Source: Ulota crispa
Taxonomy: Eukaryota > Streptophyta > Bryopsida > Orthotrichales > Orthotrichaceae
Assembly: GCA_963920765.1 (NCBI GenBank)
Contig: OY987252.1
Coordinates: forward strand, 2,501 to 66,500
Direction: 5' to 3'
Length of the DNA stretch: 64,000 nt
Under the pieces are notes generated by a model. It was not told the origin of the DNA. It ran no database searches and saw nothing but the letters and a program-made list of their open reading frames with translations. Positions 11,196 to 23,659 of this stretch are shown in pieces (the stretch's first letter is position 1; each line of letters begins with the position of its first letter). Made by a program: the position numbers and the translations under genes.

Positions 11196-11965
11196 CTTCT
11201 ACAATGAATAGTGAAATTAGATTGCCCCACACTAATATCTCAACATTCTACATTATATAGAAAGGTGAAGTTACTATAGCAAGGTGTAGTAAAGTGAGAA
11301 CTTGATGTGATGCATGGGTTGGTGTAGAGGTTTATGGCTTGGAATTAGAGAAAAGCATGCATGTGCCTCCAATTGCATAAGTACACTAGAAATGATATTT
11401 AGTGTTTGGTTACATTTAGTGTACTTACCACCCTACCAGCCACAATAAATCTAAACTTTAGAGGAATTAGTGTTGTGTTAAACTTCAATGCGCCGCCTCC
11501 ACTTTCTCTTCCCTTCTGTCGTCTCCTTTCTTGGCCTTACTTTGCATTCAGAGCATTGTGCATTCAAGCTCTTCCACCTCCTCTCCGCCTCACCTCTCTG
11601 CACCTCTCTTCTCCTCTCCTCCCCAATCTGCAAATGACGGGATTTTTTTTTGGAGGGGGAGGGGGAGGGTTATACTTCAGCACAAGGTGGGAAGGCGAAG
11701 TTTGCAAGTTCATTTTTTTAATGTGTTCTAATACTAAATGTAAACCTTTTCAAATTTCAGATTTACCATAGAGCACATTTAGTGTTAGAAATTAGATTTA
11801 ATGTTACTTACTTTAGTAGGCTTAATGATATTTAGTGTCATGGTTTGTAAATAGTGTTGCTAACACTAAATATAATTTTTAGTGTAATGAGTCATGAGGT
11901 AACTTGCACGATAAGGCAACCTGATTGTCAAGGCAAGCCAAAACCCAATTTCACTATTTAGTGCA
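11196..11965. repeat. Dispersed repeat carrying an internal insertion
   Basis: Its two ends match 12940-13345. The left end has AGTGAAATTAG...CCCACACTA and GGGTTGGTGTAGAGGTT. The right end has GTCATGAGGTAACTTGCACG, GGCAACCTGATT and TTTCACTATTTAGTG. The second copy lacks about 480-500 bp in the middle, so that middle (11396-11872) looks inserted. Confidence 0.5.
11396..11872. mobile_element. 477-bp terminal-inverted-repeat insertion (MITE-like)
   Basis: The left end TATTTAGTGTT and the right end AACACTAAATA are perfect 11-bp inverted repeats. The related repeat at 12940-13345 looks like an empty site. The middle contains an unusual pyrimidine-rich, G+C-richer block (about 11490-11640) followed by a purine run GGAGGGGGAGGGGGAGGG, so the element may carry captured or simple sequence. 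A 121-codon open frame spans the block, but it is low complexity and unlikely to be coding. Confidence 0.45.
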
Positions 11966-12369
11966 GATGCTTCTCTTGTTCTTTGAGCCCAAAGAGATCT
12001 AGAGCTTTACATAAGCTTTGTGCATTGGTCACTCTTCTAGGAAAGATTATTCTCCACTAGGGATGTACATGATGGGCTAAATATCAAGCTTTCCAAGAGT
12101 AGAGTATCTTAGTATCTGACTGGTGGTATTTTGTCCCCAGGGAGGGGCTTTCCATGATGCATTGCAAAAAGAAAGGGAATCCAACTCCCGGAGGCTGGCG
12201 GACTTGAATCAAATCAACAATTTAACTTATTCGTCCAAAACCTCATGAAGACCCAAGCCTGCAGGACAATAACAAGAAGGGACAAAATCCGGGAATTTTG
12301 TTTAATAAAGACTAGTGTGTCCTACGTTGTTGCCACAGTCAAAGTTATAGTCAATTAATTTTTTTTAAT

Positions 12370-12900
12370 TTTTTTATTCATAAAAACTTTGAAATTCAAT
12401 AACTTTCCCATCCTAAATCCAAATGCCACAAAACCAAACCCATGCACCTCTCTTGACCAAGGGCTTTCAAACAATACTAAGTATGCATCTAGGGGCCTCC
12501 CAGTCCAAGAGATCTCAACGTGATAAACAAACAAACAAAACAAAACAAAACAAAACAACCTTCCTTCATATCTTTTGAATCGTAAGTCAAAATGCCACAA
12601 AGTCAAGCAAGTGTACCCCTCCTTACCAAGGTCGTTCCAACAATACCAAGCACACCCTAAGGGGACTCACGGTTCAAAAGATATTTAATTTAGCATAAAT
12701 AACATAATTTAACATTCAATAATAACTCAAAAATCCATAACTTTTGCTCCGCAAGTTGGAATGCCACAAAACCAAGCTGGTGCACCCCTCCTCATCAAGA
12801 GCTTTCCAACAATACCAAACATGCTCCCAGGGGACTCATGGTACGAGAGATCTCAACGTGACAAACAAACAAATAAACAAACAAAACCTTCCTTCATATG
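12370..12900 (+). repeat. Three tandem copies of a repeat of about 165 bp
   Basis: Units begin near 12395, 12565 and 12735. They share AATGCCACAAA(A/G)(C/T)CAAG, GCACC(C/T)CTC, CCAACAATACCAA and a final GAGATCTCAACGTGA(C/T)AAAC followed by AAAC repeats. The inverse copy lies at 5395-5545. Non-coding. Confidence 0.6.
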
Positions 12901-12939
12901 ATGATGATACTAGCTTTTTAGTATGGTTTGGAGGTGAGT

Positions 12940-13345
12940 GCAATAAGTAGTGAAATTAGGTTTTTCCACACTACCCTACGCAAAGGTCAAAGTTGGTAGA
13001 AATTAAGTCATTTTTGAGAAGTGACACATGTCGTCTTGTGAAATGTCTACAATGATGTAGCCCTTCTAAATTTGATGTAGAAATGTCAATTGCAACAGTC
13101 TCGTGCCAAATAAGACCTTCACGTACGGTAATTGTTTTTGACATTCTATAGTACTTAAATTCAATTACTATAAGAGGATGCAATAATGTAGGTATCACGT
13201 GTCACGTGGGTTGGTGCACTGGTTCATAGATGGAGGTAGAGAATTGTATCTGTTTCCCTTTGAACAACTAAGTCAGTGAATTATGAGGTAACTTCTCTGG
13301 TGAAGGCAACCTAATACAATATCACTATTTAGTGTCCATGACATT
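12940..13345. repeat. Dispersed repeat, copy without the 477-bp insertion
   Basis: Matches both sides of 11196-11965: AGTGAAATTAGGTTTTTCCA at the left, GGGTTGGTGCACTGGTT in the middle, and ATTATGAGGTAACTTCTCTG to ATCACTATTTAGTG at the right. It has no counterpart of the TATTTAGTGTT-bounded block. Confidence 0.45.
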
Positions 13346-13349
13346 ATTA

Positions 13350-13560
13350 ACTCTTAAATGTCGAGGCAAACATTTTGTATCTTATGAATGACAAAAAAAT
13401 CCTTTCATTTAGGATAGAAGTACAACTATTTGTCTTTTGAATTTTCTTTGAAAAGGGAATATCTTCTAGAGTAGTTGATTTCCAATAAGAGCTTTTGGAC
13501 TTTTTTAAACCAATGATTTCCACAATATCAAAATGAATGATTTTCATAGCCACCAATTTA
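13350..13560. repeat. Third copy of the 4.3-4.7 kb repeat
   Basis: Shares AAAAATCCTTTCATTTAGG, TAGAAGTACAACTATT, GAAAAGGGAATATC and AATGATTTTCATAGCCACCA with 4255-4715. It ends immediately beside MITE-like copy c. Confidence 0.45.
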
Positions 13561-13564
13561 TCTT

Positions 13565-14499
13565 TTAACCCCTAAAGCCCTAAGTCCTATTTTTTTTGGC
13601 AACATAGCAATTGTGGGCAACTCACTACGGATGGAGTTTTTATTTTTTTCTTTGAAATTTTCACACAACATTTTTCCAAGGAGTAGCTTTAAGGCCCAAT
13701 AATTTTTATAACTTTTGACTACATGGCTAAACAATTATTGTACGAAATGTAGTTTTTAGCGTTTGGCGGGCAAATTAGGCAGCAAAAAGAATTTCTTCAA
13801 AAATCAATTTTAAGAAAAATTAAAATTTGAAATATATTCTTTAGATCTAAACCTACATGGAAAGCTTTGATTTGTTCCATTTGGATGGATACATCAAAAC
13901 TTATGAGGAGTTTTAGTTTGGGGTAGTTTGTGGATAGTTATGGAATCTCTACTTTGAAATAAACTTTGAAGCCCTTTATTTTACTCAATTTTAAATATTT
14001 TTTGAAAAAAAGAATATTAGGTGTACATTGTTTATTACAACATTGCAACCATTTGGATTGGCATTTTTCAATTCTATAAAGAAATCATTAACAATTTAGT
14101 ATTTTCAATCATTCTCTACTTCATTCTACTTACTATTTTTTTCCTATATGTTTAACAATTCCAAATGATCTAAACAATTTCAAACAATTAGCCAACTTGC
14201 CTCAAAGAATGAATTCAAAGAGTTACCACCATTTTGGACATTTTTTCATGCAAATGTGACCTTGTGACATGCAGCTGCCTGGATTTTTGTAGGGAAAAGA
14301 AAAGGATTTTTGTAAATTCAAACGCTAATATCTTGCAATCTACAAGGTGGAAATTTCTGAGATTTTTACCACATCTTCTCAAAATAGTTTACTAAAAGAT
14401 CCTATGGTTACTTGTGTCCAAAAGTTTGGTACGTGCACTAGAAATGGCAGTTTTAGAGTGTTTTTGGTGAGTACATAGTCAAAAACCTCTAGGGGTTAA
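13565..14499 (-). mobile_element. MITE-like element, copy c (inverted)
   Basis: The left end is TTAACCCCTAAAG and the right end CTAGGGGTTAA, so the TTAA flanks are kept on both sides. The interior is colinear with copies a and b when reverse-complemented: GGCAACATAGCAATT near the left, TTTAGTTTGGGGTAG in the middle, ACATAGTCAAAAACC near the right. Confidence 0.6.
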
Positions 14500-16007
14500 A
14501 ATGGATTAATCCCTAATGCCTAAGGCGCGCTTTTTTGGATTTATGAACATCATTGTTTTTGAAGTGTTATAGGTCTCAATGTCATTATGGTATAGAAATC
14601 TCAACCATACAATATTGTAGTGTACGTGTCATGGATGACATGAATCAAATTTGGAGTCACTTGGCCACATAGATTGCAAAATTACAAGGTTTAAGTATTG
14701 AAAAAGGTGCTAAAATTTTCCTAGGAATACATTTAGAGGTGAAATTTGATTTCTATACTTACTTAAATGAAAAAAATTTAATCTATGAAGTGTTTCAAAG
14801 TAGCATACCAACACATTAGTAAAAGAAAACATCATTCAAATGACTCATTGTATTAGCATAATGGTTTTGAGATGTCAAAAAATAGCAAAAAAAAGCCTTA
14901 GAAGGGATTTGAGGGAAAAACAAGACAATTTTAGGGCTATTCCCTTACTGTTCCCTATGGTTGCAAGGACTAGTTCCTAATTGTTAGGTCATTAAAAAAA
15001 TCCTTTTTCTGTTCAATTTTAATTTTTAATCTTAATTTTTTATTTCTGTGGCAATGACTATGCTACACCAACAGTTAATTCCCACGCAATTTCTTGTCCA
15101 AGAACTCACAGTCTTCCTATGACCTCAATTCCCCTCTAATGTTGCAAAAAACACATTGAAGGTTGAACCTCTTTCTACTAAAATGCCTCTCTAACATTCA
15201 TAACTTCTTGGATTGACATGAAATTTTAGCCATCAAAACTGCCTAATATGAACAACTTTTCTAAGAAAATGTATTGGAAATTAACAAATAAAGTATGAAG
15301 AAAGAACAAGCTATTGAAGTTCATTGCATTCGAGAATTTTAGGATTTTGAATTTCAAGTTGGACTTTGAATTTTGAAAAATTTGGCCGCTTCAAGCAATT
15401 TTGGCACATTTTAGGTATCTTTTGTTAAAATCCTTGTCAACTTTTGAAACTAGGCATGTATGTAACTAATAAAATATGACATATAAATTGTTCAAAAAAA
15501 TAGTTTTCAAATTCCATTATAAGAGGACTCAAATTTATTACCTATGCCACTGTGTGGTTCTTTTTGAGAAAAAAACATTTTCATCTAACTTCATGTCATA
15601 TAATCTTGCAATCTTTGAAGTGAAAGTTCTTGAAATTTTTCCAACATATTTCAAATGTTTGTTTTAACTTTTCACCCTTTAGATTTAATATGAAAAGATA
15701 TCTCATTACACAATTCCTAAATCACTTAGGGTGATTTATATTAAATTGGATTTTACATTTGCTTTTGAAATTTTGCACAAGAATACCTAACAAGATTTTG
15801 AAGTAATGGTAGAGAGATGAAAATTCACAAAGTGAAAAATTCTTACTCCAAGAGGACTTAAAACTAGTTTACCTACCATATTTTCTTGGAATGAAAAAAT
15901 TATTTTATCTCACATAAAACATTATGATCTTTTAATCTATGTAAGCAAATCAGTTGAAATTTTTTTAATGCATTGTCATTGTAGTCTACTACATTTTTGT
16001 ATAGTTC
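14500..16007. other. AT-rich spacer, nothing recognised
   Basis: No gene, RNA or defined repeat recognised. The stretch just right of copy c (CCTAATGCCTAAGGCGC) resembles the flank of copy a. Confidence 0.5.
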
Positions 16008-16929
16008 ACCCATAAAGGACTAGCATGCATTTTTTGGCAACATAGAAATTTTGGGCAAGTACATGTAACTAGAGATTTGCATATTTTAGGTTGAAATTTA
16101 ATAGAAGGTGGGAACAAGGAATATCTTTCATATGCCCCAAAATTTAGGACATTTATAAATATGAGTCAAAAATGATGGCCTAATATTTTGTTGTTATCTG
16201 TAATTGGGTAGTTTGAAAAAATGAAAATAAAAACACTAATATTTGAAATAGATTTTGTAGATTTATATGTACGTAGAAAGCTTTGAATCATTCCATTTTG
16301 ATCAATGAGTCAAAAAATATTAGGAATTTTAGTTTGCGGGTAGTTGTAGATTTTCTATTTGAAAATAAACTTTGAAGTCTTTTATTTTATTCAATTTTCA
16401 ATATTTTTGAAAAAAAATAAAAATAGCAAGTGTAGGATTTTTTATTACAATGTTAAAACTATTGGAATTAGCATTTTTCAATTCCACAAATAAATTCTAA
16501 GCAATTTAGTGTTTGGAATCATTCTTTACTTCTTTTCACATACTATTTTTTTCCTATATGTTGTACAATTCCAAATGGCTTTGAATTTTTTCAAGCATGT
16601 ATTCAACTTGCTTTGAAGGATGAATCCTAAGAGGTACAATCATTTTGGACATTTTTCATACAAATGTGACCTTGTGGAACTGCAGCTGCCCGAGTTTTTA
16701 TAGGGACAAAAAAGTACTTTTTGTCAATTCAAATGCTAAACAATATCTTGCAATCTACACTTTGGAAATTCTTGAAATTTTTTCCACATCTTATCAAACT
16801 AGTACACTGCAAGATCCTATGGTTATGTATGTCTAAATTTGTCTTTTTCTAAAATGTGGTGCTTATCCTAGAAATGACAATTTGGAAATGTTTTTGGTGA
16901 AAACATAGTCAAAGTCCTTTAGGGTTTAA
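16008..16929 (-). mobile_element. MITE-like element, copy d (inverted, diverged)
   Basis: Colinear with copy c: TTTTTTGGCAACATAGAAATT near the left (16028-16048), TTTAGTTTGCGGGTAG in the middle, AAACATAGTCAAAGTCC near the right, ending CCTTTAGGGTTTAA. The termini are more decayed than in copies a and c. Confidence 0.55.
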
Positions 16930-18159
16930 AGTTCAAAAAAAGGTTTATTTTATATTTTGGGCAATACACTAAAAAAACAATAGTTTTTGATAGTTTCTCT
17001 TGAGAAACTCATGTAGCATGTGCTTTGGAGATTAAACTAAATTCACTTGAATCTAAGAATTCTAAAAGGATTTTAGAGAGGAAGAATGAATTAGGCTAGT
17101 TAACAATGTTATATAGACCTAAGAATAACCAACAAAACATTTTACCTTGGTTCTTCTTATTAAAATATTTTAGATATTGTTGATTCATATTGTTGATTGA
17201 AAGAGATTTAATTCTCTAGGTATACAAAATAAATTTTTTAAATGATACTTTTTTGTGTGCCATAAAACCAAACCTAGGGGTTTCTATGCAATAAATATAC
17301 ATTTTAGGCAAGAAATATGTCATGATTAGTATTACAACATGGTCAATTTTGAAACTATAAATAATTGACTGAATACACCATTTTTCCAACATTTCCGTCA
17401 TTGGAGATATTGATTCTAGTTCTATTGTTCTAGTCTTTTACTATTCTTACTATTTGATGACTAATTACTTAGTTATAAAAAAAGACCTAACAAAATTTAG
17501 GATACAAAGTATTTATATTAATACGCATAGCCTCAATAAATTAGTTTAGGCCTTTTTTCAATTTATTCATTGGCTATTCCTTGAAATAGATGTTTTTGAA
17601 GGTAGATCAATATTAGAGAATGAATGCTAATGACCTCACAAACTTTATAGAATTTAAAGGACGTCAAAGGAATAAACTCTTAATATATGTTAGTTTTAAT
17701 TAAGAGTTGAAGTTACTTATCTCTTTCCATTTTTAAAATTTTGAAATAAACCTAAATAAAATGCTTATAAAATCTAAAATTTCTTCTTAAATAATTAGTT
17801 CGTTTTTATTTCTAAGTAGACATGCTCATACTTTCACAATTTTATTAGCAGTCACTCATCAAAGTCTAGTCAACAAAGTCTCTTCAAACCTAGTTGCTTA
17901 CTCTTTTAGACTAGTTAATTTAATCAATAATAATATTATTTCATTTTTTTCTACACATAGCTGAATAAAGTGATAATCAATCACATTCAAATTTTAATAA
18001 TGACTACTGTGCCTTATGCCTTTGCCACAATCAAAATAAAAATAAAAGCATTTTTTTTTTTAATTTTTAGATTTCAAAATAACTTTAGAATTCAATAACA
18101 TTCTTATCATAGGTCCAAATGCAACAAAACTAAGTTTGAGCACCCCTCCTTGTTCCATA
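16930..18159. other. AT-rich spacer, nothing recognised
   Basis: Very AT-rich. It holds only a partial copy (about 18080-18150) of the repeat arrayed at 12370-12900. Confidence 0.5.
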
Positions 18160-18900
18160 ATTACTTCTTTATGTATATATTTATTAGGATAGTATTGCAT
18201 GTATCTATCAAGAAATTTCATGACTTTGGCCCATTCAAAGACTTAAAGCACAGCCCATGAATAAATAACTGTTTTTCTTTACTTTTGGAAGAAGGAAATT
18301 AAAGACTATTTCAATGTTGTCATGATTTCCAATTCTTTGTAATTTTTACAACTTGTAGGGGTTCATTTCTCATGCATTTTGCTAGGAATTTGAGGACTTT
18401 TTTCCATTCAAATGCTTAAAGTACAGCCCATGAATAAATGGGTGTCTTTTTCCTCTTTCAATTAGTGATAAGAAAAATTTGTTCAATCTTTTCATGAATT
18501 CTCACTCCCTACATAATTGACAACTTGTAGGGGTCTAGTTTGCATGCATTTTGTAAGAAATTTCATGACTTTGGCCCTTCTAAACCCTTAAAGTACAGCC
18601 CATGAATACATGACTATTTTTCTTTACTTTTGGAAGAAGGAAAAGAAAGATTTGTTCAATGTTGTCATGATTTCCACTTCTTTGTAAAATCTACAACTTG
18701 TAGGCGTTCATTTCTCATGCATTTTGCTAGAAATTCAAAGACTTTGGCCCATTCAAAGACTTAAAGTACAGCTTATGATTAAGTAGGTTTGTTTCTCTTG
18801 TTTTAATTAATGAAATAAAATAATTATTTGATATTTTCATGAATTTGAACTCCTTAAGATATTTGCAACTTGTAAGGATTTGTTTTTGGATTTAGGAGTG
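18160..18900. repeat. Satellite array of about 172 bp, left part
   Basis: The phrase ACAGCCCATGAATAAAT recurs at about 18252, 18424 and 18595, with a decayed version near 18769, giving a period of 171-174 bp. Each unit also holds TGACTTTGGCCCATTC-like, GTCATGATTTCCA-like and CAACTTGTAGGGGTTCATTT-like segments. The length is typical of plant satellites. The array is broken at about 18,900 and resumes at about 21,203. Confidence 0.75.
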
Positions 18901-19153
18901 TAATTCTCTAATAGTTTAAGGATTTTGGATATTGTAATTTGTATATTAATCTTTCTGCTTTATTTCTTTTACTTTCTTATCTTTTACTTTTGAAATGAAT
19001 ATATAAAAGATAATTCATATGTTTTTAGTATATTTATTATGTTAATATATTTGTATATTTATATACTTCTAATATATTGTTTCCCAAAACATTCACATTC
19101 GTTTGCAGTTGTCAATTTTATTAAGTATTGATTATAGTAAGTATCTTTCCAAA

Positions 19154-21202
19154 ATGTAGAATGTAGATGATGTTGAGCATGCCTTACAATCTTGTTGTCC
19201 CTCCCTTGCACAAGGAACAAAAGCAGTTATTGAAGACATAGATAGAGATGTAATTGACTGTTTGTTTTGTTCTCGTTTAGGGTTTCAAATAGTCAATCCT
19301 TATTTCTATATAGTTGGAGATTGTTTTTATGAAAGCATTACTAATCTACGACTTTGACTATCAAGTGTGTCGTTAGATAATACATCAAGAATAACTGCGG
19401 CTTCCAATGCTTTGCAAAGATTGGCTGTAGCTTATGTAGAAGTCTTGTTCGCTCAAGTTGAACCTCAATATCAACTTGAGAGGGAGGAAGCCATTCTTAA
19501 TATCAACAATGTGAAGATCCAACACCCAAGTTTAGGACCAGATACTACGGTTGAATAATATTTGGAATTAATGAGGAAGCCGGCTAGAAATGAAGGATTA
19601 TAGGGGGACTATTTCATAGCCGTTTATGTAGCAAAAGGACTTGGCAGGCCAATTGTATGCTACAACATGAATGTCATCTTGACAACTGAAGACTTGAGGT
19701 CATTTTGGGATAGTTTGAGCCTATTTCTCTGAAACGTTGAACATTTCCATATTGCACATGTAAATGAACACTTCCACCCAATGATTGCAGTCACTCCCAA
19801 TGATGATTCCATAAATTTACCCATACACTTGAAAAGATATCGATGTTGATAAGGCTAATTTCTTAATGTTGGTGAAGGATTTACCAGAATTTGTTGGATC
19901 CATTGCACGTCCAGCAAACAGAAAAATGAAGGTCAATGATCTTGATCACTTCCAAGACTAGTTACATGTGATTTCTGACCCTGTGGTAGTCCAAATTTTT
20001 GCTGGTGATACCGCAAACGCAAGAACCGACTTCAAAAACCATATTGTTTCATGCTTACGGAAATTTCACTGTTTGGTATTGACACCCAACGCAGACGACC
20101 ATAGTCTTTCTACAAACCAAGTAAACATTTTGGTGGCAGCTATGGCCACAGTGTTAGATGATTTGGGAGTGCAAGAATGCAGAATTCTAAGCTTTGGAAT
20201 GAAGTGGAAGATTCTAATGGTGGAGCCAAAAATCAATTATTTTATAAATCAATATTTCGCAACCTTCCTTAGACACCAACATGATGACGCTCCAAATACT
20301 TTTGATTATGGAGTTGTGGATTATGAGGTCAACAAAGGCACACTCAATTTGTTTTGTTTCAGTGATATTCAAATGCTAGATAACGGAAAGATGAATCGGT
20401 ATTTCAAAGACCACCAAGTACATGATATGATTACGCATATAGGTTTTGGGTCCATTAGCTTCAAGCCAACTTTTCATTCCTTGTTTGAATAAGTGAAAAT
20501 ATATCTAGAGCTAAAACCATCCAAACTATGCAAACCAGACATTCCCAACTTCAAAAGTTGTTGTAATATTGGGAAGGCATGACTCTTGTCGATCAAAAGC
20601 CACGGTTTGTAGGCACTAGGGTAGAGACTACGATTCGTACCCACATTGTTGGAGAAGGCAGAGAACTATGCATAACCAAAAAAGTGTTGCATGTACGTGA
20701 CATTGAAGAGCGCTTGTACAGTCGATTTGAAGTGCAAAGTATTTCTATTGAAACAATGATAACAAACTTCAAGCACTAACTTGACACTTTTGAAGCGGTG
20801 ATTCATGGACAGTATGCTCGGCAGACTACAATATGAATGCAAAGCGCCCTCATAGCTACAAGTCAATCAATTGGATGGAGTGGCAAGCATATGAAGAAGC
20901 ATTTGAGTGCGCATTGCTTGTTTTGAAATGGTGAGGAACAACAAAGAAATGAGCGGGAAAATTCAATGTATGAATATGATGGATGGGAATAAGATGATTT
21001 AGCGGACCAAAGTTTGATTTCAGATTTTTTGGAAAACGCAAATTGGCAATATCCAAGCCAATTCAAAAATAGGGAAGGTGTTGTGCCTATTATGCTCAAA
21101 AATGCAAATACCGGTGGATATTATCCTTGCCATTGGGATGATCAAGCGGAAGCAGCTCATCATTTATAGGACTACATGGAGTCAATTGGTGGCAACATGT
21201 GA
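19154..21202 (+). pseudogene. OTU-like cysteine protease plus unknown core domain (copy 1 of the family)
   Basis: A decayed reading frame spans about 680 codons. The first half resembles an OTU-family cysteine protease: VGDCFYESI near 19317 supplies the Asp and Cys of the catalytic motif, GDYFIAVYVAKGLGRPI near 19603 matches the conserved central segment, and HFHPMI near 19770 could supply the catalytic His. OTU proteases cut ubiquitin or related chains and occur in some transposons and viruses. A frameshift near 19850 leads into the family core: NFLMLVKDLPEFVGSIA, LHVISDPVVVQIFAGD, a long open stretch at 19968-20492, then QSIGWSGKHMKKHL and a C-terminus like the other copies, ending ATG TGA. 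It is the only copy with the OTU part. At least four stops lie in the OTU half and more follow. It sits inside the satellite array, which continues right after it. The function of the core is unknown. The OTU call rests on motifs only. Confidence 0.6.
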
Positions 21203-22300
21203 CCCTAAAATGCCCCAATCAATGAATAAATGACTGTTTTTATTTGGTTTTGGATGAAGGAAACTAAAGATTAGTTCAATGTTGTCATGACTTCTGATTC
21301 CTTGTAGTATTTACAATCTATAGGGGTTTGTTTCTCATGCGTTTTGCTAGGAATTCAAGGACTTTGGCCCATTCAAATGTTTAAAGTATAGCCCATGAAT
21401 CAATGGATGTTCTTTTCTTGTTTCAATTAATGAACCAAAAAATGTGTTCAACCTTTTCATGAATTCTCGCTCCCCACATGATGGACAACTTGTAGGGGTC
21501 TATTTCTCATGCATTTTGCAAAAGGTTTTTTTACTTTTGTCCATTCAAAAATTTAAAGTACACCCCACAAATAAATGATTGTTTTTATTTGGTTTTGGAT
21601 GAAGGAAACTAAAGATTAGTTCAATGTTGTCATGATTTCCTATTCCTTATAATATTTACAACTTGTAGGGATTTGTTTCTCATGCATTTTGCAAGGATTT
21701 TGAGGCCTTTGGACCATTCAAATGCTTAAAATACAGCCCATCAATCAATGGATGTCTTTCTCTTGTTTCATTTAATGAACCAAAAATGTGTTCAATCTTA
21801 TCATTAATTCTTGCTCCTCACACAATTCCCAAGTTGTAGAGGCTTGTTTTGCATGCATTTTGCAAGAAATATTTAGACTTTTGTCCATTCAAGGACTTAA
21901 AGTACAACCCATGAATAATTGATTGTTTTTATTAGGTTTTGGGTGAAGAAAATTGAAGATTAATTCAACGTTGTCATGATTTCCAATTCCTTGTAATACT
22001 TAAAACTTATAGGCGTTCATTTTTCATGCATTTTGCAAGGATTCTGAGGCTTTTGGGCCATTCAAATGCTTAAAGTACAGCCCATTAATCAATGGATGCC
22101 TTTCTCTTGTTTTGATAAATGAAATGAAAAATGTGTTCAATTTTTCCATGAATTCTTGCTCCTCGCACAATTCACAACTTGTAGGGGTGTAATTTACATG
22201 CATTTTGTACCCAATTTTTTTACTTTTGTCCATTCCAACAATTAAAGTATAGCTCATGAATAAATGATTGTTTCTATGTAGTTTTGGATGAAGGAAATTA
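21203..22300. repeat. Satellite array of about 172 bp, right part
   Basis: Units recur with CCCATGAATCAATGGATG or close variants at about 21209, 21391, 21565, 21737, 21907, 22082 and 22252, spaced 169-182 bp apart. Alternate units carry TGATTGTTTTTATT and GGATGTCTTTCTCTTG variants, hinting at a two-unit higher-order repeat. The sequence matches 18160-18900. Confidence 0.75.
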
Positions 22301-23650
22301 AAGATTATTTTAAAATATTTACAACTTGCTCGTTGACTTTTTTCATTTATATACATTACCAATTCTATGTCTTTATGTGAATCGGAATTGTTACAATATA
22401 GCAAACATTGTATTTTAGGTTTGATAGACGTTTTCAATTAGATCAATGCTTGCGTGGGTTTGTGTTCATATAAATTGTGAGTATTACAAATATTTACAAC
22501 TTGTTGGTTGAGTTTCTCATTTGTTTGGATATTAATTTTATGACTTTATGTACATTTGGTTTATGAAAGAAATAATCTTAAAATGTTATGGATATTCTTT
22601 TAGGGTTGACATTTCAATTGGATGAACAATTGCATGTGTTTCATTTGAATAAGAACTTTAAATATCCAAAATATTTACAACTTCCTTGTTGTGTTTTCTT
22701 GTATATATCCCTACCAAATCTATGACTTTATGTAAATTGAGTTCATTAAAAACTAGAGATGCTGTACTTTAGGTTAGATTGATGTTTTGGGTTAAGTTAA
22801 TACATGCATGAGATTAAAAATATCATCAATTTTTAATGTCCATCATATTTAAAACAAAATGTTTGATCTCTCTCATTTAAAATAAATAAATTCCATGACT
22901 GTATGTGAATTGGGATCCTAAAAGTATAGCAAACGTTGTATTCTTCTTTTGATTGATATTTTGAATTAGGTTAAAGCTTGCATGAGATTAATATTATATT
23001 GAATTCTGGATATTTACAGTATTTACAACTTGTTGGTTGCTTTCTTCCATTTCTTGAAATACCAATTCCATAAATTTACGTGAATTGAGCTCATGTAAAT
23101 ATCTTGAACACTATATTTTACTTTTAGTTCATGTTTTTAATTAGCTTAGTGCTTGCATGAGATTAATATTATCATGAATTTTAGATATTCATAATATTTA
23201 CAACTTGTTGGTGGATTTCTTTCATTTCTTGAAATACCAATTCCATGACTTTACATGAATACAACTCATGAAAGTACAGCAAGCACTGTATTTTATTTTT
23301 GGTTTATGTTTTGCATTATTTTAATGGTTGCATTTGACTAAAAGTATCATTAATTTTGGATATTTGTAATATTTACAACTTATTGGTTGTTGTTTTTCAA
23401 ATCTTGAAATATCAATTCCATGACTTTACGTGTTTTGCAGTATTGCACTCATGAAAGTACAGCAATATTGTATTCTATTTTTGATCGATGTTTTTAGTTG
23501 GATCAATGCTTGCATGAGATTAATTTTATTGTGAATTTTGTGTATTTTATAATATTTACAATTTGTTAGTAACTGTTTTTCATTTATTCACATATCAATT
23601 CCATGACTTCATACAAATTGGATTCATTAAAAATCAGCAATCCAATTTTG
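22301..23650. repeat. Diverged satellite subfamily, period about 170-185 bp
   Basis: Units share ATATTTACAACTTGTTGGTTG, an AATTCCATGACTTTACATGAA-like segment, AAAGTACAGCAA and GCTTGCATGAGATTAAT. The Cys-like anchor CATGACTTTA-type phrase recurs near 22366, 22535, 22722, 22892, 23066, 23249, 23420 and 23603. The order of motifs matches the left array, so it is the same satellite at greater divergence. Confidence 0.65.
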
Positions 23651-23659
23651 TATCCTTTG

